The notes below the pieces were generated by a model. That model made no database searches. It was given only the letters and a program-made list of their open reading frames with translations, and was not told the DNA's origin. Shown here piece by piece: positions 47,493 through 58,582 of a stretch of DNA of 64,000 nt. This DNA is from Bubalus kerabau (taxonomy: Eukaryota; Chordata; Mammalia; Artiodactyla; Bovidae): assembly GCF_029407905.1 (NCBI RefSeq), contig NC_073633.1:26612501-26676500 (forward strand), given 5' to 3'. The position numbers and the translations under genes are program-made. Numbering within the stretch: the first letter of the stretch is position 1; the number at the start of each line of letters is the position of its first letter.

Positions 47493-48221
47493 CTATAAAG
47501 AATCTGCCCAAAATGCAGGAGACCCTGGTTTGATCCCTGGGTCAGGAAGATTCCCTGGAGAAGGAAAATGGGGCAGGGTGTGGCTAGGAGACTACCTGGT
47601 CAGGAAGAGTCAGGATCTGCTACAGCAGCTTGGCCTGGGCCCATGGCGGGAGCAGGATGGAACTTAAGCACAAACAGCCTATGCAGGTTGCCTAGGTAGA
47701 AGGTAGAAAAGTGTGCCAGGGCCCCACCCTTGGATGCCCCCTTCCGCAGGCTCTGAGCAGGCTCTGTTCCTGGTGCTCAGTCATTCTTTCTGTCTCCTGC
47801 TCCTGCAATTAGGTCACAACTTTCCAGTCCCTGGGGGATGTCTGGCCATTCATGTGACAGGAGAGAGCTCTCAGGAAGAACTTATGTTTCTTCACAATCT
47901 GTGAGGAATAAATGAAATTATATTTGTGAACACTTGGCTCATTGCTTGGCTATTTGTTAGTTTCCTTCTCTTTTGACATTTATATAAAAACCAGGACATC
48001 TGAGAATTGGACAGTTAGTAGGAGAGACAAGACTATGATGGGATGCTTTATCCATTCTTTCCCATATCTCCCCATAATTTCCATCGGCCCCCCATTCTTT
48101 CCATCTTTCTCAATCTTATATGCTATGAAAACACCAGCTCAAGGCACATTCCTGAGGCATCTTTCTACCAGATCACAGCCCCTCAGCCCCACCTTTTTGC
48201 CTTTGTATACAGTACTTTGGG
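47493..48221. other. Short SINE remnant and unique non-coding DNA
   Basis: A Bov-tA head fragment (about 47497-47565, AAGAATCTGCCC to CTGGAGAAGGAAAATG) is followed by unique sequence. No gene is recognised. Confidence 0.55.
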
Positions 48222-48438
48222 CTGCACTAGTGGTAAAGAACTCACCTGCCAATGCAGGAGACCTAAGACACGCAGTTTTGCTCCCTGGGTTGGGAAGATC
48301 CCCTGGAGGAGGGCATGGCAACCCACTCCAGTATTCTTGCCTGGAGAATCCCATGGACAGAGGAGCCTGGTGGGCTACAGTCCACGGGGTCGCAAAGAGT
48401 CAGATACGACTGAAGGGACTTCGCATGCAGGCACACGC
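48222..48438 (+). repeat. Bov-tA SINE
   Basis: GGGCTGCACTAGTGGTAAAG is followed by the standard body and GGGGTCGCAAAGAGTCAGAT near the end. Confidence 0.88.
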
Positions 48439-48531
48439 AGTTCTTTACGATGTATAAGTGTGGCCTCATTCTTGCTTAGTCTGGTCTTTATCTCCTGTGT
48501 AATCCCTCCAAAACACCTGTGGGACCCATCA

Positions 48532-49213
48532 GTTCAGTTCAGTCACTCAGTCGTGTTCCACTCTTTGCAATCCCACAGACTGCAACATGACAGGCTTCCC
48601 TGTCCATCACCAACTCCTGGAGCCTGCTCAAACTCATGTCCCTTGAGTTGGTGATGCCATCCAACCATCTCACCTTCTGTTGTTCCCTTCTCTTCCTGCC
48701 TTCAATCTTTCCCAGCATCAGGGTCTTTTCCAGTGAGTCAGTTTTTAGCATTACATGGCCAAAGCATTGGAGTTTCAGTTTCAGCTTCAGCATCAGTACT
48801 TCCAATGAATATTCAGGGCTGATTTCCTTTAGGATTGACTGGTTTGCTCTCCTTGCAGTCCAAGAGACTCTGAAGAGTCTTCTCCAAGACCACGGTTCAA
48901 AAGCATCAATTCTTTGGTGCTCAGCTTTCTTCACAGTCCAACTCTCACATCCATACATGACCACTGGAAAAACCATAGCCTTGACTAGATGGACCTTTGT
49001 TGGCAAAGTAATGTCTCTGCTTTTGAATATGCTGTCTAGGTTGGTCATAGCTTTTCTTCCAAGGAGCAAGCATCTTTTAATTTCATGGCTGCAGTCACCA
49101 TATGCAGTGATTTTGGAGCCCCCAAAAATAAAGTCTGCCACTGTTTCCACTGTTTCCCCATCTATTTCCCATGAAGTGATGGGACCAGATGCCATGATCT
49201 TCATTTTATGAAT
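48532..49213 (-). repeat. BovB LINE 3' portion, antisense
   Basis: The minus frame 49276-48539 reads through the BovB C-terminal region (KIMASGPITSWEIDGETVET to the end). A short sense-orientation BovB piece (about 49214-49265, TGGCAAATAGATGGGGAAAG) abuts the antisense part. This gives a head-to-head inversion, probably from twin-primed insertion or later rearrangement. Confidence 0.88.
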
Positions 49214-50014
49214 GTTTACTTCATGGCAAATAGATGGGGAAAGAGTGGAAACAGTGGAACCCACACTGGTCCTCAAAAATGCTGACTGAAATGAAATGAT
49301 TTCTTCTGTTCACAGGATGTCTGACTTGAAAGTGAGTCGCTGTCTACGACACACCAGGGGCACACAGGACCATCAGTAAAGAGAACATTCTCAAGATCAT
49401 GGCCATAGGAAGGACCTCAGGCTTTGGATTGTGGCCCTAAAGACAAGCCATATCATTACAGAAACATCTGCTTCCTTCAGACTTACCAGACAGTGGAAGG
49501 TTAAGAAAGGCACTACTGACCTTAATACACAAACAATGCTTCTGGCTTTTCCATTAGTGCACAGTGGCTGGAGAGTGCTGTGAGGCTGAGGTTGTCAATA
49601 TTTCATTAAATATTTTCAGGGCCAGGGTGCTGCCTGAGGAGTCCCAAGCAAATGAACACAGATGACACAGCAATGGAGAAAGATCTGTTTATTGGCCTCA
49701 CTGAAAACAGAAGGAAGAAGGAAAGACTTGAGGGTAGTGAGTAGGGACCTTTGCAAGCCTTCTCATCACATTTCAGCCTTCACTTACCCATAACCTCAAG
49801 CAGAGAGCTGCCTTTCCTGTTCTTCAAGTTGAGTTCTTTAAACTCATATTTCATTTCTTTGAATTTGCACAGACTGCTGTGAGCAGGCAGCTGGGTAAGC
49901 CCACCTCTGCTCACATGACCCTCAGACCAAACACCGTCTACGCAGCAGGCTGGGCAGGGTCCTCGGGAGCCCTTGTTTTCCACAGCCTGCTCTAGTCTCA
50001 AGGGGCAGTTGTTC

Positions 50015-50165
50015 TGTAGTGGAGAGACCACTGGATTTAGACTTGGAGAATCTGGGTTTGCTCCTGACATCACCACTTACTTGTAAGTTACTTAACTTTG
50101 CTAAGCCTCAGTTTTCTAGGCAGTAAAATGGGGATAATGCTGCCTTGTTCAGTCTTAAAATAATA
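50015..50165 (+). repeat. MIR element
   Basis: GAGACCACTGGATTTAGACT, ACTTACTTGTAAGTTACTTA and GTAAAATGGGGATAATGCTG are the MIR core hallmarks. Confidence 0.75.
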
Positions 50166-50268
50166 TGCATGGGTTCACCTTGTGACTGACCTACAGGGAG
50201 GGCTACCCTTAGATCACTGTGGAAGATGGGAAGAGTGGGCTTTGCTGTAACCTGTGCAGAGCCAGGGG

Positions 50269-51264
50269 CTTCCCAGCGTCCTAGTGGTAAAGAACCCACC
50301 TGCCAATGCAGGAGACGTAAGAGGTGCAGGTTTTATCCCTGGGCTGGGAAGATCCCCTGGAGGAGAGCATGACAACTCACTCCAGTATTCTTGCCTGGAG
50401 AATCCCATGGACAAAAGATCCTGGCAGATTACAGTCCATAGGGCTGCACAGAATTGGACACAACTGAAGTGACTTATGGCAGAAAATGAAGAGGAACTCA
50501 AAAGCCTCTTGATGAAAGTGAAAGTGGAGAGTGAAAAAGTTGGCTTAAAGCTCAACATTCAGAAAACGAAGATCATGGCATCCGGTCCCATCACTTCATG
50601 GGAAATAGATGGGGAAACAGTGGAAACAGTGGCAGACTTTATTTTTCTGGGCTCCAAAATCACTGCAGATGGTGACTGCAGCCATGAAATTAAAAGACGC
50701 TTACTCCTTGAAAGGAAAGTTATGACCAACCTAGATAGCATATTCAAAAGCAGAGACATTACTTTGCCAACAAAGGTCCATCTGGTCAAGGCTATGGTTT
50801 TTCCTGTGGTCATGTATGGCTGTGAGAGTTGGACTGTGAAGAAGGCTGAGCAGCAAAGAATTGTTGCTTTTGAACTGTGGTGTTGGAGAAGACTCTTGAG
50901 AGTCCCTGGGACTGCAAGGAGATCCAACCAGTCCATTCTGAAGGAGACCAGTCCTGGGATTTCTTTGGAAGGAATGATGCTAAAGCTGAAACTCCAGTGC
51001 TTTGGCCACCTCATGCGAAGAGTTGACTCATTGGAAAAGACTCTGATGCTGGGAGGGATTGGGGGCAGGAGGAGAAGGGGACAACAGAGGATGAGATGGC
51101 TGGATGGCATCACTGACTCGATGGACGTGGGTCTCAGTGAACTCCGGGTGTTGGTGATGGACAGGGAGGCCTGGCGTGCTGTGATTCATGGGGTCACAGA
51201 GTCGGACACAACTGAGCGACTGAACTGACTGACTGACTGAAGTGGCCTAGCACGCACGCACACA
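50269..51264 (+). repeat. Bov-tA SINE split by a nested BovB
   Basis: The SINE body (50269-50476) is interrupted by a BovB 3' portion (50477-51236) and resumes as CTGAAGTGGCCTAGCACGCA. The outer flanks TGCAGAGCCAGGGG (50255-50268) and TGCAGAGCCAGAGG (51265-51278) are the SINE target-site duplication. The inner CTGAAGTGACTTA (50464-50476) and CTGAAGTGGCCTA (51237-51249) belong to the BovB. The BovB frame 50476-51228 reads 250 codons of the ORF2 C-terminal part. Confidence 0.85.
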
Positions 51265-51278
51265 TGCAGAGCCAGAGG

Positions 51279-54200
51279 AGTTGCACTGTGAGGAGGGCAT
51301 CCTGTAGTAAGTCCCTCCTCTCTCACTGTAGTTTCAAGAATCTCCAGGGAGAATTGGCCTCTGCAAGTAAAGTTGTTCTGGATACTGGGGCCATAGAAGT
51401 CTCCTCATTGGTATATAAAGCTCAGGGAGCATCTTGGTTCCTCTGACACCAGTATATCATGAAATTATTAATTTCCCTGCCCCTGTCATTTAGCACTGCA
51501 AAACATCGCTTTCTCTAAAAGGAAAAAACATCTCTTCTTGCTCCAACAAGACATCTGACTTGATTCCTGAAAAACAAAATCAAAGGAAAAGAAGGGAGAG
51601 GAGCCCTAGCAGAGCATCAAGGGACTGAAGTATCTGAGTGGGATGACAGAGCCACCTTCCAGTTTCGTCTTCTCATCGTCTCTCCCAGGAGTCATTTCAT
51701 CAGGGAAGTCATTTTTCCATTCACCCACTTATTGGGCAAACATCCACTGGCTTCTATGGTGGGCTCAGTGCCAGGCTAGACTCCTTGAGGGTGACAACAT
51801 TTCTGGCTCTTCAGGGCTCACCTGGCCCAGGAAGAAGCTGCAGGTTCTGCAGTCCTGAGGCTCCAAGGCGGCTCCTACCCGAGTGGCAGGAAATGTGCTG
51901 CGTGGCTTCCCCTGAATTCTGGAGAGTCTGCTTCTGGGACTGTCTCCCCGCCCTTTCTTCCTCATCTCGCCCTCAGTGCCTCTGCCACTCGCCTGCGTGC
52001 TCTTGGGCTTGCCTGTAGACAACGAGCAAATGAGCCCGAATCAGCAGATGTTCTTCCCCCAGAGAACAGCTTCATCAGTTTTACAGACAATCTGTGGGCT
52101 TTTTCTTTCTGCTGCAAATGGCAGCATCTCCTTATAGAGTGAGGCCAATATTTTGGCAGGCCACATGTACTGTTTAGATTCAGACAGCTTTTAATCTTCC
52201 TTCCCCCCTAGTTGTGGATGTTCCTTTTATTTTTTGTTGCAGTATATTTATTTTGGATCTTTTATTTATGTACCCAGGGAGCTGCTTCCTAGAAAGGGAG
52301 ATAGACTTTGCCAAAATGCCCATCTTCCGCAGGACCAGGGCCCATAACTGTCACACAGGATTTAATGGAAAATATGATTGCATTGGATTTAATTTCTAGT
52401 AGCAGTTAAGTGTCTCCTGTAGTACTCTGCTCATGTCAAGGGCCCTGTAAGTGTCGATGCTATGCTATACTAGAGACAGCACAGCACAAAATAAGCATAA
52501 TGGGAAGATGGAGTAAGTGGAGCGGGCGATGAAAATTAAATGAGAGAAAGCAAAGTTAAAGCATGAAAAAAGGTTTAATGGGGTATTGTAGAATTAGCTA
52601 TTGAAAGGACAAAGTAGAACAAACTAAAAATAAAGAGGAAATATAACAGCTTAGACAAGAGGAGTACAGAGGCAGAGGAAAACTGGAGAGGTAAGTAGCA
52701 CGATCACCTCCACCTTGATGAGTGGTTCTCCATCTTGGCCTCACATTGGCATCCTCTGGGGAGTTTCGAAAAATACTGAAGCCTGGGTGCTACCCACAGA
52801 GAGTCAGATTTAATTGGTCTGGGATGAGGTCCAGGCATCAGGATGTAAAGAAAACTCCCTAGTTAATTCTGATGTGCAGCTAGGGTTGAAAACCACTGTG
52901 TTAGAGGATCATTTAGTAAAACAAAGAATAGACCTTATAGTGCAGTGAAGGCTTATTATAGTGTTGGCCTTGGGGACAAGCCAAAACCTGTGGCCAGGTG
53001 TCACCTATGACTGGGACAGTCTGTCAGTCTCATCCTTTTCTCCAGGACCAAGAGAGGGCCTTCAATAACTCTCCTCTCCGGTGATGGCTCCCTGCCCACC
53101 TGCTATGAATCAGGGCATGAGGGCCTGTTGAGGTCAGCTTCAGCTGTCTCCCGGTTGCCCTGAACCCCTACAGCAGCGCTGGGCACTAAGTAGGTGTTTA
53201 GTAAACAGTTGTTAAGCGCTTTTGTCCGTGTCCTTCTGAGTCCTTCTCTGCCGATTTAAATGGGCAAAGTCTATGATTCTTGGTTCCTCCTCTTAATTCT
53301 GCCCTGACTGTCAAGATCTAAATTATACCCTACTTGACTTCCCCCTGAGAGAATGAATTCAGCCAGGAGAGTGTGCTGGCTGTGGACAGCACATCTCTGT
53401 GTGTGTGAGGTGGAATGCAGCCCGCAGCTCACCAGACCCACAGGGTAATGGGCTCTTGATGTGTTTCATCGTGTGTTCTCTTTTTTTTCCCTTTCTTCCT
53501 CTCACTCTCCCTCTCTCTTTCTCTCCTTGATTCTGTCCTGTAATTCCCAGGCTCACAACAGAGCACAGTCATCCAAGGAGACCTGCCATAAAGAGTGAAA
53601 ATGTGTGCAGTGCCCTGAAGTGACCACGTGGTTTTGGAGGGGGTGAATTACCTTCTGCTCTCCTGAAACTGCTGATTTCACAGTGAAGATTGCTGCCACA
53701 GCAAGAGCTGTGGGTAGAATGTACATTTATTGCTGTCTCTGGAACTCCTCTTTCTTTTCCCCTGCCTGCTGGAATCACCGTGGGAGTCTGGTGGTCCTCA
53801 GGTGGAACATGGAGAGGCCAGAACAGAGCTGTTCATGCTGATAAGAGGCTAATCCTATGCCTTTGTCTATTTATAAAATAGCAAATCCCAAACAATGGTA
53901 ATTTTGTACTTCCATCCAACAATATCCAATAGAGAGGAAAAAGCTGGAAAAACCTGGATTGGGCCCAGAGGTTATTTGTTTTCCAGGCTTGGAATAGAAG
54001 CGCCTCCCCCTCTGTAATATTTCTCTGCACATAAGAAAAAGCACCCTGACTCTCCTCCCCTAAAAGGGAGAAAAATACTTTGCTCAAGGTTCTTATATGG
54101 CAGTAGAACTGGGGAACAGGTCAGAGAGAGGGAGAAGATAAATTTTTTTTTTCTCCTTTGGAGATGAGAGCTTATGAGTAGAATGTCTGTGTTTCCATGC

Positions 54201-57200
54201 CTTTAAGGAGCTCAAATTCTGTAACTTGGGTACCATGTAGAATTAAGATCTTATACATCTTACATCCTCTAACCTGCCAAGGTGCCCAAGGCACAGGGCG
54301 GTGATAGTACTGGGCTCTCCCAGAACCCCAGGAAAATCCCCTGCCTTACCTTCCACAGGGAAGCAAACCAAACCTTTATCCTCCAATCAAAGGGAGAGGA
54401 AATAGCTGAGGCCTCCCCTGAGGGTGAACGCTTCCCACTCTACTTCAAGCACGAGACACTGAGATGCCCCTTTTCTCTGGGTTGGGGCTGTGCTGCCAGA
54501 GGAGGTGAAATGCCAAGATGGAGAGGCCTCACTTTCTCTTCCTTGGGAGAAGGGTGTGGTGGCCCAGCTGCCAGAACAGCCTGTGGCTCCCACAGCCACC
54601 AGCAAACACTTGTGTCATCCACGCTTTTTCTGATTGGCCTTCCAGCCCCAAAACAGCTCCAGGGTATCTGCTACCTCTTGGGCTCTGACTAATGCATCTT
54701 TTGCTTAGTTTTATCACAGGTTGGATGGCAAAAAGGAATGAGTCTGAAAGAATGCTCAAACACGCTGTCAGCTCTAAAGATATAGAGCTGAGGAAACAAC
54801 GGAAGAAAAACCTGACACTTTAAGGTGCTTTGGGGAAGGTAGCTGGGTAGATTAAAAAAAGTGGCCAGGAGGTAGCTCTGGGGGCTGGAAAAAGAGACTC
54901 TGAAACCAATGAAGTGGGAAAGTTAGTATGTGAGTGGATGTTGGTCCGACAGCAGCTTGGGTTACCATAACACTTGTCATGTCCCAGGAACGGCACCCAT
55001 TCTGCATTTGCTTCTGCCCTGTTGCCATACCCTCTGTAACTCTAACATTCTTGTTGGTTATGTGGGGTTTGTGACGAGTCTCTGGTAGAAAGTGGGCATG
55101 GGTATAGGGCCAAGGGCTGGGGTAAATACAATGTTATCCATATATCATATTCACCACAGCTGGGGACACAATAGTTACAAGTGGTTGTTTGATGATGACC
55201 ACAGTGCCGCTGTGTTCAAGTCTAGTTTAGAATGCAGGTGCTGTTATATTAATCATGGAAGTGACAAGTTAAAGGGCTGTTAACACTGAGCTGCATAATG
55301 AACACTTGGTATGAGTGAATGAAAAGAGTACTGAATAGAAATACAAGCTACTCAAGTTGGCAGGGCTTTAATTGCCGAGGAGTCTGAGTGTTTGCACACG
55401 TGTGTGACTGAGAAGTGACTGTGGACTGGGATGTTACCAAAGGAGAGTGAAGGAAGAACCATGCAGTGAGACAGTCCCGGGTGAGGAAGAACCTCAGCAA
55501 ACGTCAGACGGAAGCAGCACTGTGAGTAAAATCACAGCCTGTGACAGAGCACACAACATCAATCTAAACCGACCTCAGTGTCCAGGCTGCAGGGAGAAAT
55601 CAGGGATGCAGGAAAACAAAAGATGCAGAGGGAAGGGCGCATGCCAAGAAGATGGGCTGGAAGAGCACAGGGAAAGGGGATTTTTTTGCAAGACTCAACT
55701 GATAGACAATCGTCTGTCTCTGTCAGAAGACCTTATTTTTAGACATGCCAGCTCAAGTTCCAGATTGGTGACCCAGAGGCTGTGGTGTGCTAGGAGGAGA
55801 ACTGTTGCCTCTGTTCACAATCTGCTGTGTTTGTGTTGACTTACCACGTGGCTGGGGACTCAGCTGGACAACATACTGAATGTCCGGTAGAATTCCTAAA
55901 ACCACTGTCGGCCCAGAGAACCCTTTGTTAATAAATATTACAGCACAATCTTTGTTTATTCAGGGAAGTGTGATAGGGAAAGGAAACTAGCAAGAAAAGA
56001 AAATAGAGTTTAAAATGCCACGGTAGTTGAAAAATATTTATTTTTATGGAAGAAAGGTAATCCAGACGATTTTCCTCTCATTTTGAAAGACTAAACCTTA
56101 AGCTTCAAGCATGTGGAGGCCAAGGACAAATTTTTTCAGGACAACCACAATTAGTAAAAACAGCTTCTGTGTACACATACCAAGGGGCCGTGGGGTCATG
56201 TCTACATTATAATCAGGGCTTCTCTGTATGGTCAGCCTGACCCCCAACCTGCTTTAGCAGATCATCAAGTACACACAGGCTCTTGGGTTTTCTCTGGACA
56301 ATCCTTAGCTTCCATCAGTCCTCTTTTCTTCTAAAGGTGTAAGAGACGAGCTGATTTTGACGGGTGGAAGAGGCCTTGGGAAGAGCTTGGAAAAGAACAG
56401 GATCAAAATTCAGATGAAGGAGCAGAGGTGCAGTTGCCACAAGCTATTAGAGCAGCTGGTGAAGCATCTTCCTGGAATCCAGGGGGTCTGCCTCTTTTGT
56501 CCTCCTCTTTAGTTCTGAATCTAAATCAAGGAATCAGCATTATGTGGTTGAATCCTTGCTCTAGTTGGGTGGGAGAGTTTTAAGCAAACTCTTGTCCTTT
56601 TCTTTTATCTTTTCATTTCAAAGGAGGGAGCAGATACAAATGGGCACTGACACACCAGCCCTGCCAGATGGGCTGTGGCATGTAGGCAATTTATTAATAT
56701 AAAACCTTTGTGGCAGCTCCGGTGACCACAAGGGATGATATTGGTTCCATTTAGCATTTTTAAATTTAAGTATTCACCTCATGTCAAAGTATGTAGCTGT
56801 GTTCTCTCATCTGAGGTTGTTCATTTGGAAATACAGAAAGGATGAGGCATTATTTCTTTAAATAAAATATTCCCTTTCATTACTGGCTGTGTGTCAGAGA
56901 TCCCTAAAGCAGAAATTCAGCTCACACATTAAATTCAATAATCATATATTAAACACTTACTATGCAACACCCCGTAGAAACTGGAGATGAAACAGACTAA
57001 GAATTCCTACCCTCAAGGGGTTTATAAATTAGGAGGAGCATAAAGGAAGTTTCTAAACAATCATGGAAAAAGAGAGAAAACATGAAATGACTCAAGAGAG
57101 TTAGGTGCAGAGAAAAAAAATAAATTTAAAAAAGAGAGAGGTGTAAGTGCTAAGGTGGTTCAACTGGGGGGAGATCTTATCCTCAAAGGGGAGTTTTGCA

Positions 57201-57469
57201 TTGGAGATATTAATTTGGGAGTCTTGACCACGTCTGTGGAATTCAACTCTGTGACCGTGAATGAGATCACCTAGGAGAAGATACAGAAAGGAAGAGGGAC
57301 CTAGAAAAGGGCCCTTGGTGCTCTGTGTTCAGAAGCTGGGTAAAAGAAGAGTCAGCAAGGGGATTGAGAAGGAGAGGCCAGTGATGTAGAGGAAAATCAG
57401 CAAAGTACAACGTCTCAGAAGCTAAGCATGGAAAGCAGTGCAGCTCAAGAATAGAGACGCAGACAGAGA
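51279..57469. other. Gene-free DNA upstream of TRDV2
   Basis: No V, D or J segment, RNA gene or protein domain is recognisable. It contains a MER5A-like element (52722-52905) and L2-like traces near 53165-53215 and 56935-57020. As I recall, the human region upstream of TRDV2 is also a long gene-poor interval, so this is expected. Confidence 0.6.
52722..52905 (+). repeat. MER5A-like hAT DNA transposon relic
   Basis: TCACATTGGCATCCTCTGGG, AATACTGAAGCCTGGGTGC, TTAATTGGTCTGGGATGAGG and TGTGCAGCTAGGGTTGAAAA followed by CCACTG match the MER5A pattern over its length. Confidence 0.85.
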
Positions 57470-57757
57470 GAATGGACTTATGGATATGGAGAGGGAAGGG
57501 AGGGGAGGGATGAACTGAGAGAGTAATACTGACATATATACACTGCCATGTGTGAAATAGCTAATGGAAAGCTACCCTATAAGACAGGGAGCTCAGTTCA
57601 GTGCTCTGTGATGACCTAGATGAGGGATGGGGGTGGTGGTGGGAGGGAGGTCCAAGAGGGAGGAGATATATATATATGGTTGACTCACTTCTTTGTACAG
57701 CGGAAACTAACACAACATTGTAAAGCAATTATATTCCAATAAAAATAAAAAAGGAAA
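57470..57757 (+). repeat. Ruminant L1 3' end
   Basis: ATGGATATGGAGAGGGAAGG, a G-rich region and a short TA run lead to CGGAAACTAACACAACATTG and CCAATAAAAATAAAAAAGG. This is the L1 3' UTR and tail. Confidence 0.75.
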
Positions 57758-57819
57758 AATGGATGGCCGGTGGTAAAGTACATAGTTGAGAGGTTGTATA
57801 GTTGTTGGCTATTTATTCC

Positions 57820-57972
57820 TGACTTCCCTAGTGGCTCAGACAGTAAAGCATCTGCCTACAATGTGGGAGACCTGGGTTCAATCCCTGGGTCAGGAAGATC
57901 TTCTGGAGAAGGAAATGGCAACCCTTGGCAACCCAAGGAAATGGCAAATCTTGCCTGGAAAATCCCATGGAT
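57820..57972 (+). repeat. Bov-tA SINE, truncated and internally rearranged
   Basis: CTTCCCTAGTGGCTCAGACA is followed by a duplicated GGCAACCC/AAGGAAATGGCAA section and CTTGCCTGGAAAATCCCATG, where it ends. Confidence 0.82.
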
Positions 57973-58364
57973 CTGCTTTATGTCTGTTTCCTTTTATCTT
58001 AAGGAGGGCAAGGCCCCCTCTTTAGCTCAAACATGTACTCAAACATGTCTGGCATGGCATTTGGCACAGAAAGGACTCAAGATATATTTGATGCATAAAA
58101 GAAGAATTAAAGCTGGTCCAAGGTGTGTGTGCTTAAGCAGGCAAAAAAATAGTATCGGAATAGCATCTTCATATTCCTAACATGGAGTAAGATTTTAGCA
58201 AGAATGCAGGCCTCCTTTTGGAGGCCTGTACAGACCCACTGGCTTCAGGCATAACCCCTCTCATCATCACTAGTCTTTCAACCTGGATGCCCAGGAATAA
58301 GAAAACAGTAAGAATCCACTGGGCGATTCTCTCATAATCCTTGAGAGCAGTGTAGCCACTAGCC

Positions 58365-58582
58365 TTTTCCTTTTCCAGGGGATCTTCCCAACCCAGGGAT
58401 CAAACCCAGGTCTCCCGCATTGCAGGCGGATTCTTTACCAGCTGAACCACAAGGGAAGCCCAAGAATACTGGAGTGGGTAGCCTATCCCTTCTTCATCTG
58501 ATGTTCCCAACCCAGGAGATGAACTGGGGTCTCCTGCATTGCAGGCAGATTCTTTATCAAATGAGCTATCAGGAAGCCCACT
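58365..58582 (-). repeat. Antisense Bov-tA, two partial units
   Basis: CCAGGGGATCTTCCCAACCC to ACCACAAGGGAAGCCC, then a second unit ending GAGCTATCAGGAAGCCC. Confidence 0.83.

Noticed and set aside
54282..54692. 136-codon frame in a GC-richer stretch
   Set aside because: No recognisable domain, no splice-supported extension; length is within chance expectation.
55486..55560. CACTGTG-8 nt-CACAGCC pair resembling a D segment at 55518
   Set aside because: No nonamer at 12 or 23 bases on either side, and it lies upstream of TRDV2.
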